This document shows, one piece after another, positions 12,441 through 25,985 of a stretch of 64,000 nt of DNA. The translations under genes and the position numbers were made by a program. This DNA is from Nematostella vectensis (Eukaryota > Cnidaria > Anthozoa > Actiniaria > Edwardsiidae). A model generated the notes under the pieces. That model worked only from the letters and a program-made list of their open reading frames with translations. It did not search any database and was not told the origin of the DNA. Each line of letters begins with the position of its first letter. Position 1 is the stretch's first letter. The DNA lies in assembly GCF_932526225.1 (NCBI RefSeq), contig NC_064040.1, forward strand, positions 12,190,856-12,254,855. Reading direction: 5' to 3'.

Positions 12441-14084
12441 TCCGACGATCGAGTGACACAGAAGTCCCTCCAATAACTCGTAAATGCTTTAGAGCGACCA
12501 ATATATTGAGGCCTTCTACAGCTCTGGTTTGCGCATGAAAACGTTTTAGTGGCTAACGCCCCTATTTTTAATAATTCGGGTTTGTAAAAAGAGTTAATCT
12601 TACAACAGTACATTGTAGAACAGAATCTGTAGAACATGAACGAGCCAAATGTTATGTACATGTGGCCTGTTTAGACGCTCGTAAGATGATACTTGGATTT
12701 ACTCCAATCCCTTAAGTTTGGAATGACAGCTAGACCGAGATTAAACAATTCCAAGCATATCGCATGAATGGATGGCCTTGGCACAAATGAAATGTTACTA
12801 CAATCCGAGCCACGCTCAAATGTAGATATTCCATTGAATGAAATACTCCAAGTCTTAAGTGATACTTGTTACTTGATTTGATGTGTTCCCTTCATACAAG
12901 GGCCGAAGCAATAGCATATAAAGTTTGTATTTAATCCCCTATATTTGTTTTCTGTTTTTGTTATTTATAAATTATATTAATTTAAAACCGCAGAAAAAAC
13001 GAACAAGGTAAATCTTGGTCGCTATTTTCTTATATTCATCTTTTTACTGTTAGTCATGGGTCCGAGTTGCATGACAGTGCTGTGTTGTGCTTATAGAATG
13101 AAAATAAACAAAATTATCCCTGCATCTTTGTATAAATTAGTATTTGAGCCATTTTTATGGTGGGATAGATTGATATTCACATAAAGGGCATTTATCTTGC
13201 TTCTGAACTAAACATCTGTCTCATTTGCATAGGGTTTTGCCTTCAAGCACATTTGTCACGCTACTCGTATCCGTGGAAGCTCATGGACTTAAATTTTTTT
13301 AATAACGAGAACTTAATGGGCCACACCACAGCCTTTTTTTAAAAACTTACAATGACCAATGTTACGATAGCGACAACGCAAGTGGGACAGTGGGTATTAT
13401 ATATCTTTGATACTACCTCCATTCTTATGTTATTGCCAAAAACAAGTGCATGACAGAGAGCACGCCGCATTTAGGGCAGAAACTTGGCCTTTTGTGGCAA
13501 CAACAAACCCTGGAATCACAGTAGTTCGCTTAAAGACACACTTATTTCAAGTATGAACTTGGTGTACTTCTTTATTTGCTTTTTTAGGTGAGAGATTTTC
13601 GTAGCGATTGAGATATTCATGTCATGTAAATAGATCAATAAAATAATAGTAAAAAAAATTCGCATCTTTCTCCTACCTTTTTAAGCTGTAATTGTGAACG
13701 ACAAAAAATCTTGCGATCTGGTAAGGAAACAAATTCGAGTCACAGGTTCCTCATTCACTTCGACTTAAAAACAGATTCCCAAAGCAGCAGTCTTCAGTAG
13801 AATAATGTGATGCTCCAGTACGCCCCTCTCGTGAAAGATAATGTCCAAATAAAGTGTCTCATGGCTCTTGTGCAGGTTATAGTCATGAGTCTGGGTCACG
13901 GGGTGCGGGGTGCGGGGTGGAGTAGAATTATGGACTGGAACAATTGACACATTGCAGAGTTTTTATCATATCTATATTAATTACGCGGGGTATACATTAA
14001 AAAGCAATTTTTTTCAAAGAAATTCTGACAATTGTTATGGGAAGATAGCGATACAAGGGTAATAAAAGCGGTGTGATACAGTAC

Positions 14085-15690
14085 CTGGATGTACTTTGTA
14101 ATACCTTATACACTTTGTAATACCTGACGTACTTTTTAATAACTGACGCGCTTTGTAATACCTGACGCACTTTGTAATACCTGACACACTTTGTAATAGT
14201 GGACGCGCTTTGTAATACCTGAAGCACTTTGTTACAACTGACACACTTTGTAATACATGACTCACTTTGTAATACCTGACACACTTTGTAATACTGGACG
14301 CGCTTTGTAATAACTGACGCACTTTGTTTAAATAAATACTCCCTATACACATGTATATATAGCTTACGCTAGTAATGGGAGGGTTGGTCAGCTTTAAAGC
14401 CGGCGTAGGTGCGAAGGCACCTTTAGCTGCCTGATGGCCGGCAGAGCGGCTGTTTTAAATGCCTCTAGGGTTACTTGATTGACAACGTTACTTGGAAGTA
14501 AGTTCCAGATTCTTATAGCTCTTGGAAAAAAGGAATAATTATAGGATAGAATATTAGACTGTAGTTGCAAAAAACTATGGTTATGCCTCCTAGTGACTCT
14601 ATATGACGGTTGAGAAACAGAAGTAGGGAGAGGGCAGGCCACAAGGTTGTTATAGAATTTAAACATTAGAACTGACTGGTGGAATAGTCTTCTAGTTTCA
14701 AGCGTATCCCATTTTAGTTGTTTCACAAGCTCTGTGGAGCTAGCTTGGAAACTATAGTTGTTTGTAATGATATTAAAGCACTTTGTTACACCTGACACAC
14801 TTTGTAATACATGACGCACTTTGTAATACCTGACACACTTTGTAATACTTGACGCGCTTTGTAATACCTGAAGCAATTTGTAATGATATTAGCGCACTTT
14901 GTTATACCTGACACAGTTTGATATACATGACGCACTTTGTAATACCTGACACACTTTGTAATACTTGACGCGCTTTGTAATACCTGAAGCACTTTGTAAC
15001 ACATAACGCACTTTGTAATATCTGACACACTTCGTAATACTGGACGCACTTTGTAATACTGAATGCACTTTGTATAACATGACGCGCTTTGTAATACCTG
15101 ACACACTTTGTAATACTTGACGCGCTTTGTAATACCTGAAGCACTTTGTAACACATAACGCACTTTGTAATATCTGACACACTTCGTAATACTGGACGCA
15201 CTTTGTAATACTGAATGCACTTTGTATAACATGACGCGCTTTGTAATACCTGACGCACTTTGATATACATGACGCACTTTGTAATACCTGACACACTTTG
15301 TAATACTTGACTCGCTTTGTAATACCTGAAGCACTTTGTTATACCTGACATACTTTGATATACATGACGCACTTTGTAATACCTGACACACTTTGTAATA
15401 CCTGACGCACTTTGTAATACTGGATGCACTTTGTAATACCTGACGCACATAATAATACCTGATGTACATTGTAATACCTGACTTGAAATACACGAATATG
15501 AATTTTGAATTATTCCCCCCCCCCCTTCAAATACAGTACATGACGGTGGAGTTTGAATTACCTGACCATTTTATATTACCTGACAATCTTTGTATAATAC
15601 CTGGCACACAAAGTAATACATGCCGCTAATACCTGGTGCATTCCTCGATACCTGATAATAACTTGACGAGAAACTTCATATATCAAATTA
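14085..15690. repeat. 20-bp minisatellite with higher-order structure, split by a retroelement fragment
   Basis: Unit close to GTAATACCTGACGCACTTT, about 20 bases. A proximal arm (14085-14335) and a longer arm (14778-15490) flank a retrotransposon fragment, and the array decays towards 15690. In the long arm a block beginning near 14961 recurs at 15113, a 152-bp higher-order period with the same variants in the same order. The long YYKV/QVLQSAS-type ORFs here arise from the 20-bp period cycling through frames and are not genes. Confidence 0.93.
14394..14775 (-). pseudogene. Non-LTR retrotransposon, 3' end of the reverse-transcriptase ORF (5' truncated)
   Basis: The minus-strand frame encodes about 110 residues typical of the region after the RT domain in CR1/L2-like elements: KWDTLETRRLFHQSVLMFK, then SYNYSFFPRAIRIWNLLPS and VVNQVTLEAFKTA before a stop at 14394. 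No RT catalytic motifs remain, so this is a truncated, dead copy. It sits inside the 20-bp minisatellite, whose units resume on both sides. The clade is a guess from this short tail. Confidence 0.8.
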
Positions 15691-15983
15691 CAATCGATGA
15701 GGACAGTTCTACACTTTGTAACCACCATCTAGCCGTGCCCTGAGCTCTGACTCGTCTCAGGCATTCTGAACGAGTTTTATGTGGCTTGTTTTCAGGAGTA
15801 TAAAGGCTGACTTAGACAGCACGATTGAGTTGTATTCGACACCTCGTCTATAACTCGAGTCATAGAGAGTAAATCAGCATACGACTTCGTTCATTTCTCG
15901 AATATGAAAGTCGTAGTGTGCTGTTCAGGGCTAAGACATGTTGTAGGCAGGTCACATACGACAAAATCGTAAACCTACACAAT

Positions 15984-16181
15984 TATAGTGGTTCACCCCC
16001 ACATATAAGTAGGCTAACATATAAGAAGCTGCTTTTTACATGGCTAGCCTAAACATTTTTGGACAATTTCTTATAGATTTACTGAAAGGCTCTTATATAA
16101 ATGGTGTATAAGATACCACATTTCAGCCTAATAAATGTTGGTTCTTAATTTCCAGGTTCTTATATGTGGGGAGCTACTGTA
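15984..16181. mobile_element. ~198-bp MITE, termini ending CCCCACATATAAG
   Basis: The left end TATAGTGGTTCACCCCCACA and the right end TATGTGGGGAGCTACTGTA are inverted copies sharing CCCACATATAAG. It lies just downstream of the POLR2G 3' UTR. Confidence 0.75.
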
Positions 16182-16292
16182 GTCTCTAAGCACAGAAAAT
16201 CCACTAGAAATGCCTGGGGTTAAGCTTACGTAAGCCACTTTTCAAGATAGGCTTTTTTAAGACAAGCAATGGCACAAACAGGTATTTGCATT

Positions 16293-16298
16293 TTTATT
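16293..16298 (-). terminator. Probable POLR2G polyadenylation signal
   Basis: AATAAA on the minus strand, about 370 bases after the POLR2G stop and the first canonical hexamer seen there. Confidence 0.5.
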
Positions 16299-16379
16299 AA
16301 CCAAAAGCAAAGAAGGTAAGAAAATTATGTACACTAAGTGAGAAAACTGGATAAAACGACTAATATATACACCATAGGC

Positions 16380-16464
16380 TTTCCTGCTAGCAGAGGCCTC
16401 TTTTTTTCTGTATTTAGCCAGCCCAGCGAAATACAGAGAAAAGAGGCCTCTGCTAGCAGGGAAT
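16380..16464. mobile_element. 85-bp hairpin MITE with 8-bp target-site duplication
   Basis: Arms of about 35 bases (TTCCTGCTAGCAGAGGCCTC and its complement) surround a ~13-base loop. The identical octamer CCATAGGC flanks it at 16372-16379 and 16465-16472, as expected for a hAT-type insertion. It lies in the inferred POLR2G 3' UTR. Confidence 0.9.
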
Positions 16465-16664
16465 CCATAGGCATGATCTTAGGTCTTCCAAAGAACACAA
16501 CAGACACTGTGTCTTCATTAGATGGGTTTAGGTGACCTGGATAGCGTTGAGCAGTATACTAGACCCAGCACATGTCTTTCTCAAATAGATCTAGATATGT
16601 TTTGTAAGCACTTCAGTGTTACTGAGGCAAGTCCGGGGCAAGGACCTGAAGCATTGTTGTAAGC

Positions 16665-18921
<2,257 letters not shown>

Positions 18922-19167
18922 AACAATATTCTGACAATTTGATCAGTGATTCTTCTTTATTTGTGAAGTCTGTTTTTTGGACCGATGAGCCTGAGGAACC
19001 AGGCCTGAAACCAAGCCGTTATCTCATGAAGCCTAGCCTTCCACAGGAAGCCAATTACTTATTTTAGAGGTATATAGAGAACTCTTCACAGTTGAAATGC
19101 GCTTGTTTTTGCATTTTGACGTCCAAAATACATATAAGGGAAAGTAATAGGGGAAAACTGGGATATT
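18922..19167. promoter_or_regulatory. Head-to-head (bidirectional) promoter interval of POLR2G and MBIP
   Basis: Only about 245 bases separate the two divergent start codons (about 360 if MBIP starts at 19285). Both are housekeeping transcription-related genes. No TATA box or specific site is claimed; the call rests on geometry. Confidence 0.65.
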
Positions 19168-22100
19168 ATGAGTAGCTTAAAAACTATTTTCAACAATAAC
19201 TATCGGAAGATTTTACGATCTCCCTGTGCGTTACACTGGAGCGAGGCTGCATGCGCGGGTAAAATAAAGAAACAAGAAACAACGATGAATGATTCAATAG
19301 AAAATGAATCACATCATGTGATGTCGGCGATCCGAGAAGCGCTACTAGCAATACAAGTCTTCATTCGAAAGGTACGAGTGGTAGCAACGACAATTCTGCT
19401 AAATCTAGCTAACTTGCGCGAAGTGGTTAAATTCTTAATTTACGAGCCCCCTCAACTGGTACAACGTTTGTAAGTATTAATAACGTTTCCATTTCTGTTC
19501 TGTGAATTGTCTAGAAGAATGTTTGGAATTGAAATAAAAGGTGGATTGTTGAATTTTCGCTAATAGTATGGGTTACCCCTACACAGCATTTGCGAAGTTG
19601 CTAGGTGACAACCAGATATATATTGCATACCTGTCAACCCCAGAAAATCTCAAGGCTTGAGAGTTTTTTTTGGGGGAGGGGTGGGGTTTAATAATTACTC
19701 TAACAGGGGCTTGCAAGCTCAAGCAAGCAAAATGGCTTTTCGTACACTAGCATGCATGTTCAATAAATGGTGCTACAAAAGGAATTTTAATTTTCATTAC
19801 TGATAGAAAATAGGCCAAAGGCCAAATGCTGATTTTCTATAAAAGGATCTTTTTGAAGCTATAAAAGTCGCTAAAAAGCAGGAGATTTGGTGCTCCACGT
19901 GGGAGAGCGGGAGAAAATCTCCAAAATCTTGAGACTCCCACCTAATGCGGTAGAGTTGACAGGTATGATATTGAGGGGATTTCTCCAAACAGGGACTGTG
20001 GAGCAGGTTGAAAGGTGGGAAGGGGGGCTGGGGGCTGACAATTGAAATAAATTATCAGATTGGAAAATGGCAAGAAGTGGTAGGGCCATAGTCCTACCAG
20101 CCCCTCCCTCTCCCGCCCAAGATATAAATAAACATGAGTTTTAGTCTAAAAGCCACAATTTTTTGCCCAACAATGCTTGCAGTGCTTGTACTACATTTTG
20201 CGATGTACTGTACTGCAATGCTTTAATGCAACCATTTTATTGTTTTGCCATCATTTGAGCAAAGCAACACCAGCGTAGCAGGCTAATGGTGTTACTGTTA
20301 ACATCTGGGTTAAAAGCTGTGTTTAGTGATCCAATGTGTCTAAATAAATTTATAATCATACTTCTTGATACCTTGTACCACAGTATAAACTTCAAGTATT
20401 CCTTGTATTTACTTGTCCTTTTGTATTATAGCTCAACTTTGACCATGGCATTGTGCAGTTCACTTTAGATGACACAAAAATGTACAATAAAGTTATTGAG
20501 GGTGATAAAGCTACAACACTTCTTGAAGAGTTGACAGCACTATTACAAGTAAGATGATATCATGTTTGCTGTCTGCACATAATTTTGCAGCCAGTTTGAA
20601 TGAGGTCATATAGCCAGGGAGGCTTGGGGGGTTCGCTTGCTGGAAGGTCCGCTCTAATGAGGGAAAATAAAGGTACCACTGTGTGGGTAAACAACCCCCC
20701 CCCCTTTTGCTCAAAATCCTGGCTATAGCCCTGAAACAGTTTTGTTAAGTCTGTTAACATGATCTTGGTTTTGCATTTTATTCAGATGCATACCCAGAAT
20801 TTGCTTGGGGAGGGGGCAGTCATGGGTATCAATATGAACAGCCAAAGGTGAATACTTGAATGTGCCTTTTCTGTTACCACTTTACAGCAGTCTGAGAATA
20901 CCATGTGTATTCTGTGCGACTAAAACTCTACTAGAATTCCAAAAAAAGGTTTTACAGTAAAACTAGAAAAAAAAGACAAACTTTGAGCCCTGTGACTGTC
21001 CTATTTTTTTTCTTTCCAACACGATTTCACATAAATATCAAGCCAATGCCAGATCAAGTAGTGTCCTTGGTAATTATTATTTTTTACTTTTTGTCACAAT
21101 CATCAGGGAATTAAAGAAAAGTTACATGGCAAGAATACTCATCAAGGAAATCAAAATAATGAATCAGTCACCAAGAAAAAAAGGATTGAGAGACCAAATA
21201 GCAGAGATGGTACTTATTTGGTGTGCATGTGAATGACTTATTTGTATTGTGAATGTATTTATGTAAAGTTTCTTTTTGTTCGGTTCCATACTTTCCAATT
21301 TGCTTACTGTCAATAACATTGTAGAAACAGTTTAACCTATTAATATATAAACAAAAGCAGATAATAGTGGGTTATATCACATCCTTAATTCAGATATTCA
21401 GTGAAATGTGCATTTCATTAGTCATATGTGTATTATGTCTGTGTGTGTACGTATATGGAATTGCCTATCTTGATTATTCTACAGAAGCAGAGGCAGTTGA
21501 TTGGTCTCTTGTCCAAGTGACAGCAGACAACAAGGAGGTAACTGCACCATGAAATAAAAGCAGGCCCTAGCTGTTCTTCAAAAATTATCTCTTTTATTTT
21601 TTTATCCATGAGAAGCAAATCATTTATGTACTTTTTTACAGACTATGGACTGAATTATTGTTTTGTTGTGTGCAGATTAATAGAAGAATAACCTCATTCA
21701 TTGAGAGAAAAAGAAGTGAGGTGGATCAACTCAACAGAAGAGAGTTTTGCAATGTTGTTGATGAGGATAGTGAAGTGGGTGAGCAGAGTTTTCCATCATT
21801 TTTATCTGTTTTCTTTTCTCTCGCTTTCTCCCATCTTTTTACTGGTTACATTCCATCCTTTTACTGGTTACAACTCACTAAATTTTTTTCTTTCCTACTA
21901 TTCCACCTTTATCTCCCCTCTCCCCCTGACCCTCCTCTATTGTACCTCTATCTTTTTCTCTCTTCATTTCTCTCCTTCTTTTCCATATCTAGGCATTCTT
22001 TGGCCTTTCATTCCTGCTCCAAATTTTACAGTTACAGTTTAACCATAATTTGTCTGAACAGAAAATAGTTGTGCAAGAACTGAAGCTGTATTCATTCCAA

Positions 22101-25100
22101 GACTGGGTCAAAGAAGTCACATTAAAGGTACATACAGTTTGCTTTATACAACGGCACTCATAAATTGTGCTCTCTGATTGGTCAAGGGTCCATGTGTTAT
22201 AAGGGGACATGCACAATTGGCATCGGCATGCTGGTGCACTACCCAAAAATAGATTGTAACATAAGAAATCATTTTTATTGTTGTATAAAACAAAAAGATT
22301 TCATATTTTTGTGCGTCTGTCCTCTAATAGATGCACAGACTAAGTCTAGTTGCATCCTTTTTTGTTCATGACACACTGTTGTGATGTCATCTGTGCATCT
22401 ATTATTACATTTCATTTCTCCAAGGGGTTTTTACTCAACTTCACAAACTGTTCATTTGCGTTGTGTCTTAAGCTTGTTTTCAGGTGTTGCTTATATATCT
22501 AACACGCATGCGCGTGGTGCTCATATTCCCTAGGGGGGAGGGGTGTATACAATAAATGACAAACGATACATTTTACACAGACGCATGTGAAAATGAGATC
22601 TATTTGTTAAGTACCATCTCTCAATTGCCTGCCTAATAGACTCGACACATTTTTCATTTCCATTTATTTTTAGTAACACATATAAACAATACCAAAACAT
22701 CTGATGAGGCCCAAGCTCTTGATCATGTGACGGGATTACAGGGATATCCATCTGAGCCCAAGAAGACCATCCAGAAGCCTATGCCGTCTCCCATTACACC
22801 AGCACTGAATGAGAGAATCCGCAACATGGAGTACTCACTAGGAGTCAATCCAGGTGAGAATTGCTCAGCTGCAACAAAGGTTTTTCAGAACAGCCTTAGA
22901 TTTTGCCAAATGTGCAATGAAGCTGCCCTTGAAAGTACACCCTAAGCTATTCCTTAAGGTTATGATAAAATCCTGTTACTAAGCAACATAGTGTGTAAGT
23001 TGCTTTTTAAGAGTTCTTTTATATTTCTTAACTGCTAACTATAATACTGTAGCTACAAGCTTGTTCTTTCTATTGGGATTACTATGAAAACATCCCTAAG
23101 ATAGTCATTATGATACAAGAAGGCATTGAAATGCTTTTGTATGTCTTTCTTTATGACAGGTCACATACAGTACTGTAGGAAACTTTATCTTGTTTTATTA
23201 ATTTTGTGCCATTGTGATGTCTGAATTATTGTTTCTTAACCTTATTATAGTTTATTTACCTTATCAATTAGTCCACTTGCAAATGTCTGGGCAATCAGTG
23301 AAGAGGATGTGCTATAGATTTGTGACTTTAATGTGTGATGTTCCAGTGTAAAAGATAATGACCTGTGCTTATATTTCCAGGGCGGCCTGTGGCATCTGAT
23401 ATTTACCACAAGTTGCAGCTTCTTGAAAGTCGTATACTTTACCTAGAAGGCCTTTCCCCTGAATACATGTCACATCTTTCGGTAAGCATCAGTATGCGCC
23501 AATAAAGAAATGAGAAAAAAAGGGACCATTTCACTGCTTCCTTTGTATATACTATAGCTCTTTCTTACAACACTAGAAACGCCAAGGCAGCTTAGCCTTG
23601 ACACTTCCTCTCACTCCGGGGGACAAAGTTTTACACTTGGAGATAAATTTGGATTTTACAGGGGTCCGTAAAAACCTGATTACCTTGTGAGTTGCTTTAG
23701 TCTGTCCCATAGTTTGCACCAGTGATATTTGTTTTCACTTTAAAGACCATATCAAGTCCATATTCCATTTAAAGTCCAACCTTTAAATTTTAGAACTCTG
23801 ACAGAAGGCAGAACAGCCAAGCTTTAATCGCGGTTGATGCGTCAACTTTTCAATTATTTCCTTTTTGGTGCTTTTATCTTGTAGATAGCTTAACACGGTG
23901 AAGCTCTTTTGGGTACAAATTCTCTTGATGTACGTCACCAAACACAAGATACCTTTTAATTTCCCACAGTGTATAATTATTACATTACTGCATGGTTGTA
24001 CACACATAAATGGCAAGAGAACATTGGTAAAAAAAATGTCGCTTGTTTTGTTCCTACAGACATCAAGTGGTGGCGTGGTCTCCTCTTGTGATACGTCCTC
24101 CTTCTCACAGCCGTTCCAGGTAAACAACAATAGCAGCAGCAACAACAACGACAATGACAGCAACATCAACAATAACATCAAAAACAAAAAACACAGCAGC
24201 AACCACGAAAAAAATGACATCAACATAAACAACAACAGCAGCAGCAACAACGACAATGGCAGCAACATCAACAATAACATCAAAAACAAAAAACACAGAA
24301 GTAACCACGAAAAGAATGACCGCAACATAAACAACAACAGCAACAAGTAATAATAGCCATAATAGTAGTAACAACAGAAACAACAACAACAAAAACAACA
24401 ACAACAGCAGCAACAAAGATAACAATGAATGCAACATGAACAATAACACACAGCAACAACGACAACACAGAGCTCCCCGACCGGGAACCTGGTAGCAGTC
24501 AATTATTTGGGGAGGGGGGAGGGGGAGGTGGGGCACGATACAGAATCATAAAAAACATTAGGGGACACAGCCACGCCCCTACTGGTCATTTCCTTATAAT
24601 TTAAAAAAATATTTTTAAAATATTTTTAAATGGTGCTCGAAATAAGGGAAGAGACATCAATTTTTCTTACCCAAAAGGTCTTTTGCGACAAAAATTTAAA
24701 AACACCTTCCAAAGACGAATTAAAATTGTGCGCTTTCCAAAATTCTAGTTGCTTTGTAGAAATAAGTCGGTGTCTCGAGTATGTGCTGTAAGCAGTATTC
24801 ACAAATGGGCACCGTTTTTTAAAAATAAAAATTGTTTTCGAAGATCAAGTTCTTTTTCGCGGGGACGTGTTCCTTTTTTTGTACGTTTTGCCTAACATTC
24901 CTCTACTTTCTCTCATGAATGTAGGTTGACCTCGTTTTCGTGAGAAACGCCTCGCACTGCGCATGATCGAGACGCATGCTTATTGAAATACTGCGTGTAT
25001 ATTTCTTTCCCCCATGTACCAACCATTTTTCTCATATATTTCTTTTCGTCGTAGACTTTGTCAATAGACGCTATAGATGAACGGATGAAATCTCTAAAGC

Positions 25101-25129
25101 AGTCTCTTCTAAGAAAGCATTCAAGCTAA
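19168..25129 (+). CDS. MBIP: MAP3K12-binding inhibitory protein 1, ATAC complex subunit
   Basis: MBIP is a subunit of the ATAC histone acetyltransferase complex and was first described as an inhibitor of MAP3K12 (DLK). Exons: 19168-19371, 20432-20548, 21107-21209, 21485-21537, 21676-21778, 22062-22127, about 22674-22853, 23381-23481, 24060-24119 and 25055-25129. Phases agree throughout. Diagnostic blocks are INRRITSFIERKRSEV, REFCNVVDE, ENSCARTEAVFIPRLG, NERIRNMEYSLGV, RPVASDIYHKLQLLESRIL, YLEGLSPEYM and the coiled-coil end DERMKSLKQSLLRKHSS. The start is uncertain: the ATG at 19168 gives 353 residues, the in-frame ATG at 19285 gives 314; the human protein is 344. The 19371 donor (GTACGA) was chosen because it preserves the REALLAIQ-FIRK/LNFDHG alignment. 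Introns carry several MITE-like elements, and an Asn-codon-rich array begins at the exon 9 donor. Confidence 0.93.
19626..19967. mobile_element. 342-bp MITE with termini CATACCTGTCAAC and a 6-bp duplication
   Basis: The left terminus CATACCTGTCAAC and the right terminus GTTGACAGGTATG are inverted copies. ATATTG occurs directly on both sides as a target-site duplication. Inner ends share CTTGAGA-type motifs. It lies in MBIP intron 1. Confidence 0.88.
20604..20732. mobile_element. Small MITE with TATAGCCAGG termini
   Basis: Inverted ends ATATAGCCAGG and CCTGGCTATAG bound about 130 bases containing a GGGGGG run and a C9-10 run. It lies in MBIP intron 2. Confidence 0.7.
24120..24470 (+). repeat. 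AAC/AGC-rich array starting at the MBIP exon 9 donor
   Basis: From the donor GTAAAC onwards the sequence is AAC, AGC and AAT triplets, with an internal duplicated block of about 102 bases (GACAATGACAGCAACATC near 24152 and GACAATGGCAGCAACATC near 24254). The MBIP frame stays open through the array to about 24350, so a retained intron would add about 77 Asn-rich residues in place of the C-terminal coiled coil. The Leu/Val-rich ORFs on the opposite strand are artefacts. Confidence 0.85.
24543..24625 (-). mobile_element. Partial interspersed repeat copy, GACCAGTAGGGGCGTGGC family
   Basis: Truncated minus-strand copy with GCCACGCCCCTACTGGTCAT. It lies in the last MBIP intron. Confidence 0.7.
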
Positions 25130-25136
25130 GTCGTAC

Positions 25137-25262
25137 CTGAGTAGGCTGAAATAAGAACATGTTTTCGTACTGGAACATGTCGCTCATGTACCGGTAGTTC
25201 CGGGTGCCGGTTCCTAGAAAGCAGGTTAGCGCTATGACCCAGGGATAAATGCGGCTCGACAT
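25137..25262 (-). CDS. Possible first exon of an unidentified secreted protein
   Basis: A minus-strand ORF begins at the ATG at 25262 and encodes MSSRIYPWVIALTCFLGTGT, which resembles a signal peptide, then 22 residues rich in Tyr, Phe and Met. It ends in frame at CAG followed by a donor-like GTACGA, 42 codons in all. It starts in the MBIP 3' flank and its putative donor falls 8 bases from the MBIP stop, so any next exon would be antisense to MBIP. No second exon was recognised and the family is unknown. It may well be chance. Confidence 0.2.
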
Positions 25263-25985
25263 TTGATTGTGTTAAAGGGGCATTTATCTCTGGGTTTGCG
25301 TTAACCTTCTTTCTAGGGACCCGTCTTAGAAGTGTTGGCGAATTCACCTTAAAAGATTTAGAACAACGAAACAAAGGCATAGATTGATGTATAGTTTATT
25401 CAACGTACAGATTTTTTCTTTCTCTTTGTGCATTCTCTATAAATAATTCGCTTGCATTTCTTGTATCTTTTGTTCATTCGATATTTACAATATATTCTCT
25501 CCACTGTACAATCTGATAGTTTAAATCAAACTAACATAACAAGTAAGTTATGTATTATTTTGTGCGTTTACCTAATGTTTTGCAATAAATGACGTCGCTT
25601 ACCACAAACACGATTTGTAAGAAGCCCGATTCTTATATAAAAATTACCATAATTTAAACGTTTGATTTCAGTAGGACAGAGGAATTAAGGTAGAGTTATA
25701 AACCAGTTTTCCTTTTTACTAACAGTACACTCCGACGTTTGATTAAAAAAGCGCTAATTGAAGTGTGATTGAGCGTTCATTTTTTCAGGGTCAACTTCAT
25801 TAGAATCTGGCACAGGCCATCCTTAGGTGTGGAATATTGTACAAATTAGAAGATGCATGTGCTAGATATCTTCTGGCCAAAGGGGATCTAAAATTGATCA
25901 AAATGTGATTGCGCTACGATACTTTGATGATTCTACCTTCATTCTAACTCCTCTATATTACAAGAAAACGCCCACCCGGTTAACG

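Larger units (their letters stand above)
9959..16290. other. Spacer between the SLC6 5' side and the POLR2G 3' side
   Basis: No exon with credible splice sites and family resemblance was found. It probably holds the SLC6 promoter and 5' exon. It contains the inverted-repeat elements at 10401, 11101 and 15984, the minisatellites at 12283 and 14085, and a diverged direct repeat pair (about 10306-10375 and 11614-11690, both with AAAGAAG-CCAATCA-GCCGCCAT). Between 12440 and 13980 nothing specific was recognised. Confidence 0.6.

Noticed and set aside
14786-15493. 235-residue minus-strand ORF with YYKV/QVLQSAS repeats
   Set aside because: It is the translation of a 20-bp minisatellite; all three frames of the strand give similar repeats.
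23783-24536. Leu/Cys/Val-rich minus-strand ORFs (up to 239 residues)
   Set aside because: Complement of an AAC/AGC-rich array; hydrophobicity comes from GTT/GCT codons of the repeat.
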